From the NCBI RefSeq assembly GCF_027483985.1, contig NZ_JAIXTJ010000024.1:124001-188000 (forward strand): a stretch of 64,000 bases of DNA, in the 5' to 3' direction. Position numbers and translations under genes: made by a program. The notes beneath the pieces are model-generated. The model was not told where the DNA came from, did not search any database, and saw nothing but the letters and a program-made list of their open reading frames with translations. Origin of the DNA: Flavobacterium sp. Its GTDB lineage: Bacteria > Bacteroidota > Bacteroidia > Flavobacteriales > Flavobacteriaceae. Numbering within the stretch: position 1 is the stretch's first letter; the number at the start of each line of letters is the position of its first letter. Positions 8,344 through 16,647 of this stretch are shown here, piece by piece.

Positions 8344-9576
8344 TTACTTTGAAGCACTAATTTTCTCTTTAACAATTCGTATTAAATTTTCTAATTCTAA
8401 ATATCCATCGTTAAATGAAGTATATTTCCAGCCATACCACCAAGGTTCTTCAACTTTTAAATTCTCACTTTCAATTATAGATTCTAGAAATTCTTTTATT
8501 TCTGGTTCAAATTTTTCACTCGCAAAATGTCTACCAAATCCAAAATATATTGCTCTATAATTATGTTCTATCAATATTGAAAAAACTTTGCCTTCGAATT
8601 CTAAAGTAACGCCAGTTTTGATAAAAGAATCTTTTGATTGATTGAATTTTACGTACTCGGTAAATTCAAAATGTTCGTCCAAATTCTTTTTCCAATCTTC
8701 AAATAGTTTCTTCTTTGTAACTTTTGCTAATTCTTCAAGTTGTTCTTTTAAGTTACTGATTTCGCTTATTTTTCGTTCAACAACTTCTATGTTTTCTGCA
8801 TTATCTGCATTTAAATTTAATTCTGTTGTTAAAAATTTTTGTAGTTCTGCGTTCATTTTTGAATATATTTCTTTTTTATTAAAAAAATGTTTTAAATGAT
8901 CTATATATTGTATAACTGCACTTTTAATTAATTCTTCTTTTGGAGATAATGTTCCTAAATAACTTTCTAACCAAGGAAGAATTTTTGATTTATAGGATAA
9001 TTTTGAATAACGCTTATTAAAGTTTACTAATGAATATTCATTTCCCCAGGTTTGTTCTGAATGATTGTCTCTTTCCGTTCTTGTTAAATAAATAACAAAA
9101 ATTTGTTCAACGCTAAAACCTATTGATTTACATTTATTAATATATCGACCAATTTGATGTTCTTGTTCAACTGCATTATGTATTTTGTTTTCAATAATAA
9201 TTGCATATTTATTATTTTCTTTAATAAGACCATCAATTCTCAATTTTTCATATGTAAGTATTGGTTTTTTTATAATACTTACGTCAAATGTGAAGTTGTT
9301 ACTTTCATCATTATTTATGAAATTTATAAAATTTATTAAAGCTGGTTGATGCTGTAATAATCTGATTAAAAACTTACTATGTGCATTTTCGTTAGTTGAT
9401 AAGTCGTCAAGTAAATTAAGTCGGTAAGGTAATTTATTAATTTCACTATCATAAACAAAAGAAAATTTATCTAACAAATTTATTGAATGTGAGAACTTTG
9501 TTTTCACATTCATTTTTTTCCAATTCTGATATGAATTGTTTAATTTTAATAACTCAATAATATTATTTTCAATCAT
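8344..9576 (-). CDS. PD-(D/E)XK nuclease superfamily protein (PDDEXK_4 type)
   Basis: 410 residues. An N-terminal TNENAHSKFLIRLL segment (61-74) and the core D115...E129-N-K131 followed by a glutamine-rich helix match the PDDEXK_4 arrangement, so metal-dependent DNA cleavage is possible. The C-terminal part (about 300-410) is a separate beta-rich region with FGFGRHF. Relatives often occur in defence or mobile regions, but no restriction partner is beside it. Flanked on both sides by spacer palindromes. Confidence 0.72.
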   Translation of the reverse strand: MIENNIIELLKLNNSYQNWKKMNVKTKFSHSINLLDKFSFVYDSEINKLPYRLNLLDDLSTNENAHSKFLIRLLQHQPALINFINFINNDESNNFTFDVSIIKKPILTYEKLRIDGLIKENNKYAIIIENKIHNAVEQEHQIGRYINKCKSIGFSVEQIFVIYLTRTERDNHSEQTWGNEYSLVNFNKRYSKLSYKSKILPWLESYLGTLSPKEELIKSAVIQYIDHLKHFFNKKEIYSKMNAELQKFLTTELNLNADNAENIEVVERKISEISNLKEQLEELAKVTKKKLFEDWKKNLDEHFEFTEYVKFNQSKDSFIKTGVTLEFEGKVFSILIEHNYRAIYFGFGRHFASEKFEPEIKEFLESIIESENLKVEEPWWYGWKYTSFNDGYLELENLIRIVKEKISASK

Positions 9577-9604
9577 TTACGTTCGATTTTTCCAAAGTTT
9601 GCAA

Positions 9605-9738
9605 ACAACGTTTCCACGCTTGGCGTCAGTTGCGGACTTCGGAACCGATTATTTTCTATCAAAGATAAAATTTCTTGCGAGAAATAAACTAGCATTTACT
9701 ACAAAGTTCGTAATCTTTGGAAAGGGTTGTTAGCGGTA
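9605..9738 (-). repeat. Cassette-spacer palindrome, family C copy 1
   Basis: Begins CAACGTTTCCACGC and ends GGGTTGTTAGCGG. The left arm GTTGCGGACTTCGG pairs imperfectly with the right arm (reverse complement GATTACGAACTTTG). The core ATCAAAGATAAAATTTCTTG is shared with sites at about 14815, 21285 and 43815. It lies between two genes with almost no other spacer. Confidence 0.75.
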
Positions 9739-9741
9739 GTG

Positions 9742-10248
9742 CTAATCATCAAAATAAATTCTGTGTTTGTCACAATGTAAACATTGAAATACATAACCAT
9801 CCAGCTCTTCTTTTTTGAGGCTATTTACAACTTCATCAACATCGAATCCATTGTCTTCAATGTCTTCGATTAAGTCATCTATAATTGGTTTAACTAATTC
9901 AGGTTTTGCATAGCCAATAAATGCGCACAAGTCATTGCAATGTGCTAACCAATTTTCTTGTTGAATTGCATAAAATCCTGGAGTTCGTTGTGAAACCTCA
10001 GTAATTGCAGATTCGTTTTCGACATCATCTACGCTCGAAGAATCTTGAAATTCTCCGTCAAATTTTTCAGATGCTTTTCCATTTTTGATGCACCAAGGAC
10101 AAATATCTTCGATTTCTTCTTCAGCATAAAATGGACCATCATAACGATATTCGCGTTTCTCTCCACAACATTCACAAATTATATTTTCATTAACTATAAT
10201 ATCCAGTTTGTAGGCATTTGGACTATACTTAAATTCTGGCAATTCCAT
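9742..10248 (-). CDS. CbrC family protein (UPF0167)
   Basis: 168 residues matching the UPF0167/CbrC family named after the E. coli protein linked to colicin E2 tolerance. The start LPEFKYSPNA, the CECC motif (C25, C27, C28), EEEIEDICPWC (C50, C53), EKFDGEF near 61-67 and a C-terminal CLHC pair suggest zinc-binding knuckles. Soluble. The biochemical role is unknown across the family. It sits 37 bases from a WG-repeat gene in the same direction with no palindrome between, so the two may share a cassette. Confidence 0.85.
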   Translation of the reverse strand: MELPEFKYSPNAYKLDIIVNENIICECCGEKREYRYDGPFYAEEEIEDICPWCIKNGKASEKFDGEFQDSSSVDDVENESAITEVSQRTPGFYAIQQENWLAHCNDLCAFIGYAKPELVKPIIDDLIEDIEDNGFDVDEVVNSLKKEELDGYVFQCLHCDKHRIYFDD

Positions 10249-10284
10249 ATTTTATTGAAATTTTGTTATTAATATTCTGTTTTT

Positions 10285-11322
10285 TTATTCCATTTCTTTT
10301 ATTTTTCCTTTTTTATCAATTAGAAATCTTGTGCTTTCGAAATCTTCATTTTCAATTTCGGCGAAAGCTGTTCCGTAACTAAAATCTTCTACGTAATCAA
10401 ATTCAAATGGTATGATTAGGTCTCCTTTTTTATTGATAAATCCCCATTTTTCGTTGCATTTCACGGCACATAATCCGTCCTTGAAATTTCTTGTTTCATC
10501 ATAAATCGCTTCGATTTTAAAATCTCCTTTTTTGTCAATAAATCCCCATTTTTCCTCACCTTTATTTAAAATTTTTACGCTTGCTAGTTTTTCAGAAAAT
10601 TCATTTGCGTATATAAATTGTGGTTTTATTGCTAATTCTCCTTTCAAGTTTATATAGCCGTACTTTTTAATAATTTGAACCGCTGCAAGACCTTCAGAAA
10701 AATCTCCAGCATCTTTAAATCTCGGTTCAAATATAATTTTTCCAGTTGTTAAATCTTTAAAACCAATATTTGTAAATTTGACTAAGTCTCCTTCATGTTT
10801 GATAGCTGCAACATTATCTTTTAACTTAAGCGAATGAAATCTATCAATTTCATCGTGAAATCTATTAAAACCAGTCTCCATTCCAGATTTAAATAGTATT
10901 TTCCACAAACCGTTCGTTTTAATCATCTCGACACAACCTTGACTCACTATCCATTTATCATATAGTTTTATAGGATAATCGTAGTGAACTTTTGATATGA
11001 AAGTAGCATTTTCAATGTTTGAAATTTTGATTCCTTTTATGATTTTATTAAACTCTTGTTCGCCAACTTCTACTTTTGCAATTTCTAATATTGAAATTGT
11101 AAATTCTTTACTGCTTAATTTAGTTAATTGGTCAAGTGAATCAAGATTAAACTTTTTTAAAAATAGATCGGTTTCACCAAACTCATCCATTTTTTTTGCA
11201 ATTTCTATAACTTTTTGATAAAATATTTCAATATCTTCTTCATACAAAAGGCTGTATACTTTTTCAAAATTTTTTGAATAAAAGGCTTTTAAATATTCAA
11301 TAAATACTGTTTCTATTTCCAT
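10285..11322 (-). CDS. WG-repeat protein
   Basis: 345 residues. The N-terminal half (1-190) is a helical and mixed domain with no recognised family. The C-terminal half (195-345) has five WG/KWG-type repeats, seen as YGYINLKGEL, KWGFIDKKGD and KWGFINKKGD, each followed by a GLAAV- or GLCAV-like strand. WG repeats form beta-propeller-like binding surfaces. No signal peptide, so probably cytoplasmic. Neighbours are CbrC and a TPR protein. Confidence 0.82.
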   Translation of the reverse strand: MEIETVFIEYLKAFYSKNFEKVYSLLYEEDIEIFYQKVIEIAKKMDEFGETDLFLKKFNLDSLDQLTKLSSKEFTISILEIAKVEVGEQEFNKIIKGIKISNIENATFISKVHYDYPIKLYDKWIVSQGCVEMIKTNGLWKILFKSGMETGFNRFHDEIDRFHSLKLKDNVAAIKHEGDLVKFTNIGFKDLTTGKIIFEPRFKDAGDFSEGLAAVQIIKKYGYINLKGELAIKPQFIYANEFSEKLASVKILNKGEEKWGFIDKKGDFKIEAIYDETRNFKDGLCAVKCNEKWGFINKKGDLIIPFEFDYVEDFSYGTAFAEIENEDFESTRFLIDKKGKIKEME

Positions 11323-11373
11323 ATTTTTTTAAAATTGTGGCCAACGTTCCGCCTTTGTTTTGAAGAAGAATTT

Positions 11374-12441
11374 TTACTTGTTGTTTGTCCATTTATATTC
11401 TTTAGACCAATTATAAAATTTGTCTAATTCAGTTTTATCATTTTTAATCCAGTTTTTTATGTATTCATCATCGGACGAAGCAAAAACAATATATGCAAAT
11501 GGTTCTAGTAAATTATTTTTTTTCAATTCTACAAAATAGGGTGCAAAATTTTCCCAATAGAATCCATAATTTGTTTTTTTAGTTTCAGATAAAGAAGCAC
11601 AAATTGTTTCCATTTTTCGGATAAAATTTTCTACTTCTGTTTTATCTTTATTTTTATCGTCAAAATCTAAAGCAGCAGACATTGACAAAATCATATTTGT
11701 TGCATTAAAATTATTTTCCTTTATTTTTTCATTTTTGTCATCACCATCTAAGTCTTTTGGATCGATATTTACACTTATTGCATTTTCACCGGTTTTTTTG
11801 ACACCTTGCATTAATAATTCTTTTAAACTTGCAAGATTTTCTTTAGACCGATTTGTTTGGGGTTCGATAATCAAAAATCTGCAAAAGGCTAGAATTGCTG
11901 GTATTCTGTTTCCTTTAGCTTTTTCAAGTCTACCAAGTCCGTTGTTGGAGCTTGCATGTTTAGGGTTTTTTAAAAGTGCATTTTGGAAACATTTAATTGC
12001 TTCGTCATTCTTTTTTACGCTTGCGTAAGTAACTCCTTTATTATAGTATAACTGATAATAATCGGGAAATTTACTAATACCTTCCGAATAGATTTCAAGT
12101 GATTTATCAGTTTTATTTTGCCCATCAAGTGCATTTCCGTAGGTAACATAGATTGTTTTGAGTATGTTATCATTGGGATTTGATTCGATAAGTGATTTAC
12201 ATATCGTTATTGTCTTATCATATTCTTTCAAGGACAACAGTGAAAAAGCTTTTTCTGATAATGCGAAAACATTATTTTTATCTAGTTCTAAGGCTTTGTC
12301 ATATTTATTTATTGCACCTTCAAAGTCTCCTTTATCGTGATATGGAATTCCTTCTTCAACTAATTTTTCTGCCTCCTCTTTATTTTGAGCGAAACAAAAT
12401 GGAACGCACCATAGTAGTGCCATTAAGATCACTTTCTTCAT
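11374..12441 (-). CDS. Exported tetratricopeptide repeat protein
   Basis: 355 residues with a Sec signal peptide (1-18, ending CFAQ). TPR units run from about 25 to 170, for example IPYHDKGDFEGAINKYDKAL and LYYNKGVTYASVKKNDEAIK. A C-terminal region (180-355) with a DPKDLDGDDKNEKIKENNF segment is less clear. Probably periplasmic, mediating protein contacts. No enzyme motif. Lies in the same direction as the WG-repeat gene with a 51-base gap. Confidence 0.8.
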   Translation of the reverse strand: MKKVILMALLWCVPFCFAQNKEEAEKLVEEGIPYHDKGDFEGAINKYDKALELDKNNVFALSEKAFSLLSLKEYDKTITICKSLIESNPNDNILKTIYVTYGNALDGQNKTDKSLEIYSEGISKFPDYYQLYYNKGVTYASVKKNDEAIKCFQNALLKNPKHASSNNGLGRLEKAKGNRIPAILAFCRFLIIEPQTNRSKENLASLKELLMQGVKKTGENAISVNIDPKDLDGDDKNEKIKENNFNATNMILSMSAALDFDDKNKDKTEVENFIRKMETICASLSETKKTNYGFYWENFAPYFVELKKNNLLEPFAYIVFASSDDEYIKNWIKNDKTELDKFYNWSKEYKWTNNK

Positions 12442-12484
12442 TGGTTTATTTTTTTTAGTTTAATAATTTTTGTTACTAATTCTG

Positions 12485-12628
12485 ACAACGTTCTGGTTCT
12501 TGGCGAGGTTGCGAGTTTCATTATTTATTTGTTTGTAGCTAAGATATAATTTCTTGCGAAATGTTATTGTTTTCTTGCCACAAAATTTGTAATTGAGAGA
12601 AACGGCTTTTATTGGATGGTCGTTACCG
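12485..12628 (-). repeat. Cassette-spacer palindrome, family C copy 2
   Basis: Begins GACAACGTTCTGG and ends GGTCGTTACCGC, with a core AAGATATAATTTCTTGCG that resembles the other family-C sites. It overlaps the last few bases of the gene ending at 12623, as attC sites often do. Confidence 0.65.
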
Positions 12629-13052
12629 CTTTATTAAAATTCCTTCACTTTCGGTTTTCTGTAAATCTTTTGTATATGTTTTTCTGTATAATAAATTTGC
12701 ATCTTTTGAAGTTATTTCAAAAACTGTTGCGCCTAAATTTTTATAACCATTAAAAAATTTATCGACAATTGAATCACCAGCTTTGTCTTGTTCGTTACTA
12801 AAATCATCAGTTCTTTTCAAAATCTTATCATTACAAACTAACAAAGTCTTTTCTGAACTTAAAGTTAGAATCTCGAATTTTCCTTTAGCGAAACTTCCGC
12901 TTGGCAATCTTTTAGTATATTGTTTGTTCTTAAAATTGAAAATATATTCAGTACCGTCTGCCGAATTTGTCAGATATTCGCCAATGAGTTTGGAGTTTGA
13001 TTTACAACTTATCACAAAAAAAACTAATAAGTACGAGCGTTAAATTTTTCAT
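12623..13052 (-). pseudogene. Lipoprotein gene with a one-base frameshift in a T8 tract
   Basis: The open frame from a GTG at 13015 gives 130 residues beginning (M)ISCKSNSK. An ATG at 13052 starts MKNLTLVLISFF, but the frame then shifts at eight T (minus strand, 13016-13023). With seven T the two parts join as a lipoprotein signal peptide ending VISC, with the cysteine lipidated. So this is either a lipoprotein gene that is off in this sequence, a slippage switch, or a base-call error. The body (about 110 residues) is beta-rich with no recognised family. Flanked by spacer palindromes. Confidence 0.75.
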
Positions 13053-13086
13053 AGTTGGTATTTTAGAAATTTTGAGATTGCTTTTA

Positions 13087-13225
13087 GCTAACGTGTCACG
13101 GTTTTATAAAGTAGCGATTAATCTTGACCAAGGCTTTCACAAATATAACTAAAACTTTATATGCAGAATTTTTTCATTTTTTAATAAATGCCGTGTTTTA
13201 CCATTTCTTGAACTTTATGTTAGTC
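13087..13225 (-). repeat. Cassette-spacer palindrome, family B copy 2
   Basis: Begins GCTAACGTGTCACGG and ends CTTTATGTTAGTC. Contains TTCACAAATATAACTAAAAC and AAATGCCGTG in the same order as the other family-B sites. The inverted arms are AAAGTAGCGATT against ACCATTTCTTGAAC-type sequence, weaker than in the copy at 3456. Confidence 0.65.
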
Positions 13226-13234
13226 TTTTCGGCT

Positions 13235-13804
13235 TTATAATTTCACTTTTATTTTCTTGAAATCTCCGTTTTCAACTTCCTTCCACTTATCTTCTCCAAT
13301 TAAATAATATTTTCCTTTTTCTTTACTAATCCGATTATCAAAATCTTTGTCTTCAGATATGAAAGCACTTGTTTGTCCAATTTCGTTCCAATTACCATTA
13401 TTAAAAGACCAAACGGAAATATTATTCCACCAACCTTGATTAGTTCGCGAAAAAACTATTATTTCATTTGCCTTATCATTATTTAAATCAATAGTTTTAG
13501 CAACAACAATTCCTAAACTGTGATCAAAACTTATTTTTGGAATATTTTTTTGGAATTCAATATTTATTTTGCAATTATTTTTTTCGCATTCAATTTCATT
13601 TGTATCATTATTCCATTTATAATTCACAAATGCGGTGTCATAAACTTTGTCATTATTATAATCTCCAACAAAATACTTTTTATTCTCCCTTTCAATTTTG
13701 TTTTGAACAAGTTTTTCTATTGCTGAGTTTTTCGAAATACTTTTTTTTGTTTTAGTTTCACAACCAAAAGCTACTAAAAGCAAAATTAAAAATAGGACTT
13801 TCAT
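13235..13804 (-). CDS. Hypothetical lipoprotein with FG-GAP/VCBS-like turns
   Basis: 189 residues with a lipoprotein signal peptide (LLLVAFGC, Cys15). Two calcium-loop-like acidic turns, DYNNDKVYDTAFV and DLNNDKANEIIVF, resemble the repeated turns of FG-GAP/VCBS propeller blades, so a small beta-propeller fragment on the envelope is possible. No catalytic motif. A single gene between two spacer palindromes. Confidence 0.75.
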   Translation of the reverse strand: MKVLFLILLLVAFGCETKTKKSISKNSAIEKLVQNKIERENKKYFVGDYNNDKVYDTAFVNYKWNNDTNEIECEKNNCKINIEFQKNIPKISFDHSLGIVVAKTIDLNNDKANEIIVFSRTNQGWWNNISVWSFNNGNWNEIGQTSAFISEDKDFDNRISKEKGKYYLIGEDKWKEVENGDFKKIKVKL

Positions 13805-13839
13805 ATTTATGTATTTCGTTTCTTTAACGTTCTGCTATT

Positions 13840-13979
13840 CTGACGACTAGCGTTCCGCTAGTAGGCGACGAACGGGCTAAGTAAAAAACAAATTTTCGGA
13901 TAATCACTATTTTTCCAAGTACAAAACCATTTTTTCATTAATCCTAATTCCCGACTATTGCTTATTAGCTGTTAGGCAC
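13840..13979 (-). repeat. Cassette-spacer palindrome (divergent)
   Basis: Begins TGACGACTAGCGTTCCGCTA and ends TTAGCTGTTAGGCAC. An internal inverted repeat TAGCG/CGCTA is visible at the left end, and outer ACTAGC/GTTAG ends match the general pattern. It fills the gap between start 13804 and stop 13987. Confidence 0.6.
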
Positions 13980-13986
13980 TAGCTAT

Positions 13987-14709
13987 TTACTTCTTTCCAC
14001 CGAATAATCTTGATAGAAAACCTTGTTTCACTCGTTTCTCAACTATCCAAATTGGTTCATCACTCGGTCTTATGATTTTTGTGTGCGGTCCTGATTTACC
14101 CCATGGAAATCCTGTTTTAATAGGTTGATTATTCAAGTCCGCCACTAAAAACATTTCTGGCAGTTCAACTTGTCCGTTTTCAAAGTCATAATCCTTTTCG
14201 TTTTTTTCCATTATTCCGACTTTTTCACTCCAAATATCCATTACGGTTTTTTCGTGAATAATATCCAAGTTGGATTGATTTCCTTTTTGTCCGAACTCGT
14301 CAACGTGACTTATGAACTCCGTTATATTTTCAGAGTGTTTTACGACGACTGATGGGTCGTGACAGACATAATAAACTGAATTCCAATTTCCCTTAGAGTC
14401 AATATCTAAAATCCAAAAATTCCCAAACCCATCTCCTGCAAGTTGTATTGATTTGGGAAACATTTCTTCAAATCCAAAATGACCAAATGCATCAAAACGT
14501 ACTTCTTCAAGTCCATAAAACTCAAAACCTTTACTGAATCTTAATAATTCTTCGATTTCATTCGGTAAGTTTTTTTTTGGAAGCTGATTTTTCAGGTTTT
14601 CTATTTCACTGTCGGTCATTCCGTCCAGCAATTCAACCTTATACAAATCTCCGTCTTCCGATTCGTATTGGTTAGAAAGGATTGATTCTAATTGTCGTTT
14701 CGGTGTCAT
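13987..14709 (-). CDS. SMI1/KNR4 (SUKH) family protein
   Basis: 240 residues. The SMI1/KNR4 fold is seen around 35-140: the LPKKNLPNEIEELLRFSKGF helix, the FGFEEMF segment, the GDGFGNFWILDI strand and the VVVKHSENITEFISH helix. SUKH proteins often act as immunity proteins against contact-dependent or T6SS toxins, but lone members are common cassette passengers and no toxin is adjacent. The tail (205-240) is basic. Cytoplasmic. Confidence 0.82.
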   Translation of the reverse strand: MTPKRQLESILSNQYESEDGDLYKVELLDGMTDSEIENLKNQLPKKNLPNEIEELLRFSKGFEFYGLEEVRFDAFGHFGFEEMFPKSIQLAGDGFGNFWILDIDSKGNWNSVYYVCHDPSVVVKHSENITEFISHVDEFGQKGNQSNLDIIHEKTVMDIWSEKVGIMEKNEKDYDFENGQVELPEMFLVADLNNQPIKTGFPWGKSGPHTKIIRPSDEPIWIVEKRVKQGFLSRLFGGKK

Positions 14710-14739
14710 TTCTGTTCGTGTTGGTTTTTAGCTTATGCC

Positions 14740-14912
14740 TAACTTGAATATAAGCGCTACTAATTTAGCTTAACTTAGTTTATTTACTTTTTATTGTGCT
14801 ACTACTCTTAATTATTTCTATCAAAGATAAAATTTCTTGTGCTATTTAATGTTGATTTATAGTAAAATGGTTGAAGTGGTTTATCTTTTTCTTTTGTTTT
14901 TGGTACGATGTA
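14740..14912 (-). repeat. Cassette-spacer palindrome, family C copy 3 (weak ends)
   Basis: Contains the family-C core TCTATCAAAGATAAAATTTC at about 14817-14836 and ends GATGTAACTACCG. The left end GCCTAACTTGAATATAAGCG is related to the opening of family-A repeats. The palindrome is degenerate. Confidence 0.5.
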
Positions 14913-14913
14913 A

Positions 14914-15393
14914 CTACCGTTTTTCGATTTTGATAGTTACTCTTCTGTTGGCGTAGCGGATATCTTGTAGTTTGTTGGAGCTTGCTATTTTTCGCGTTTC
15001 TGGTTTTGATTCTCCGAAGAAGTTTATTTTTATTTGCTCTGGTTTGAAACCGTTTTTTATTAAAAAGTCTGCTACTGCTTGAACTCTTTTTTGTGATAGT
15101 TGGGTATTGTAATAGGAAGTACCGACATCATCAGTATGTCCTTCGAGCTGGACTACTAGATTTGGTGCGTCGGTTCTTTGAAGTTCTTGAAGAACATAAG
15201 TTGCTAAAAAGTCACTATTTTCTGTTGTTAGTTCCCATTGGTCGGTTGGATAATATAGGGTATAGCTTGGTGCGTATGGTTCGGGTTGCGTTTTTTTCTC
15301 TTCTTGAGCTTGGGTAAATGTACTATTAACTACTAGTAGGAGTAAGGTTAGGTGAGCGATTATTTTATTCGGAAGTTGGTTGTTTTTATTCAT
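14914..15393 (-). CDS. OmpA family protein
   Basis: 159 residues: signal peptide (about 1-30, ending FTQA) followed by a single OmpA C-terminal peptidoglycan-binding domain (50-157). Diagnostic parts are VVQLEGHTDDVGTSYYNTQL, the SQKRVQAVADFLIKNG helix and the NRRVTIKIE end. There is no N-terminal barrel, so it is a small periplasmic or lipid-associated peptidoglycan anchor. Short gene between a weak spacer and a truncated dioxygenase gene. Confidence 0.88.
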   Translation of the reverse strand: MNKNNQLPNKIIAHLTLLLLVVNSTFTQAQEEKKTQPEPYAPSYTLYYPTDQWELTTENSDFLATYVLQELQRTDAPNLVVQLEGHTDDVGTSYYNTQLSQKRVQAVADFLIKNGFKPEQIKINFFGESKPETRKIASSNKLQDIRYANRRVTIKIEKR

Positions 15394-15509
15394 TGGACAG
15401 TATCGTTAAATTCTAAATATCAGTATATAATAAAAGAAAGTTTTAAAAAAATCACTGTAAAGTTAGCAACGCCTTGCTATTTTCAAGGAGTATGCAAAAC
15501 TGAATCATT

Positions 15510-15869
15510 TCAGTTTAGGTTAACTTTTGTTTTTTCGCTCCATTCTAAATTGTTTGGCAAGTTTTGATTGCTAAATTCGATATGTATCACGCGTCGTCTT
15601 TCGTTATTTGTTGTTTTATTTGAGGCGTGAAAAAGTAAAGGCTTCATTATCATAATACCACCTTTTTCGACTTCGCATATCGTTTCTGTTTCGTTATTAC
15701 TTGCGTATTGTTCGGTTCTGATTATTCCTTTTTTATGTGAATTATTTAGCACTTTTAGCGCTCCGTTTTCTTTCGTCGTGTGGTCAATATGGATTCTAAT
15801 GGTAAAATTTTGTTCTAAAATTTCGATTGGTGATTGCAAGCGTAAACTTGTTTTTGATGGCGATTTCAT
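15510..15869 (-). pseudogene. Phytanoyl-CoA dioxygenase (PhyH) family, 5'-truncated
   Basis: 119 codons match only the C-terminal half of a PhyH-type Fe(II)/2-oxoglutarate oxygenase, which is normally about 230-280 residues. The IHIDHTTKENGALKVLNNSH segment and the later KPLLFHASNKTTNNERRRVI segment (metal histidine and 2-oxoglutarate-binding arginine) remain. The N-terminal part, with its metal-binding H-x-D, is missing, and upstream in frame a stop follows about 20 codons before the first ATG. Probably a remnant; a shortened product cannot be ruled out. Confidence 0.7.
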
Positions 15870-15949
15870 AGTAACTATAATTAGTAGTTGTGGACTTATT
15901 TTTGTAGTGTTGGACTATAATTTGAAAGTTTGTTGAGGTTGTGGGTTTT

Positions 15950-16046
15950 TAATGGTAGCCATTCACAAATATATCCAATTTAACTTAAGAGGTATGCTTT
16001 TTAAAATAAACTAAACCGCAAGTGCGTTGCAAGGCGTTTAGTGCTG
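15950..16046 (-). repeat. Partial cassette-spacer
   Basis: Contains TTCACAAATATATCCAATTT, which resembles the family-B core, and ends AGGCGTTTAGTGCTGG directly before a gene stop at 16054. Only one arm of the palindrome is clear. Confidence 0.45.
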
Positions 16047-16053
16047 GTTAAAA

Positions 16054-16476
16054 TTAAAAAATCCCTTGCCGATAATTTATTACTTCATTAATAGAATTTA
16101 GTTCCATAATCATATGTGTATTATTGCAAATACTTAAAAAACGTAGTTTATAAATCCCATTTTTTTCTTCAAATCCGTAAAGAACAAGTTTCGGTTGACA
16201 ATCAGGTATAAATTTATTGGGGTTAATTTTAATTGAAGACTTTTTAACTATTATTTGCTTGTTACAATTTGTTTTTTCTTGAATTTCATTCTTGAACCTT
16301 CTTAGATTATTGTAAATAAAAATTGTGTCATTATTTTCATGACAAATTTGAAACCATTTTATAAATTCTTTATTTTTCAAACAAGCGATTAATTTCTCAG
16401 TTCTCACCAACTTAGTTTGAGCAATTGAGCTACTAAAAGTAAAAATGAGAATCAATAGTAAGTTTATTTTCTTCAT
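16054..16476 (-). CDS. Hypothetical secreted protein
   Basis: 140 residues from the ATG at 16476, preferred over the ATG 42 bases upstream because it directly begins the signal peptide MKKINLLLILIFTFSSSIAQ. The mature protein is small, basic, with four cysteines, and has no recognised domain. Likely periplasmic. Flanked by partial family-B spacers. Confidence 0.65.
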   Translation of the reverse strand: MKKINLLLILIFTFSSSIAQTKLVRTEKLIACLKNKEFIKWFQICHENNDTIFIYNNLRRFKNEIQEKTNCNKQIIVKKSSIKINPNKFIPDCQPKLVLYGFEEKNGIYKLRFLSICNNTHMIMELNSINEVINYRQGIF

Positions 16477-16514
16477 ATATATAAGATTACCGAGTTGTAC
16501 TGGATTATAGCTTT

Positions 16515-16646
16515 CCACTGCTTTATAAATTGACGGTTAACCAAGCCCAAACCTATACAAATATAGAAAATTTTAAGTAGTGCACTTTTTGGTGTTCAAA
16601 AATTTTGGCTGCAACTATTTTTTGGAATTGTTACTTGTGTGTTCGT
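16515..16646 (-). repeat. Partial cassette-spacer
   Basis: Holds GACGGTTAACCAAGCCC and CTATACAAATATAGAAAATT, related to the family-B core, and runs to the stop of the gene at 16648. The far arm is degraded. Confidence 0.4.
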
Positions 16647-16647
16647 T

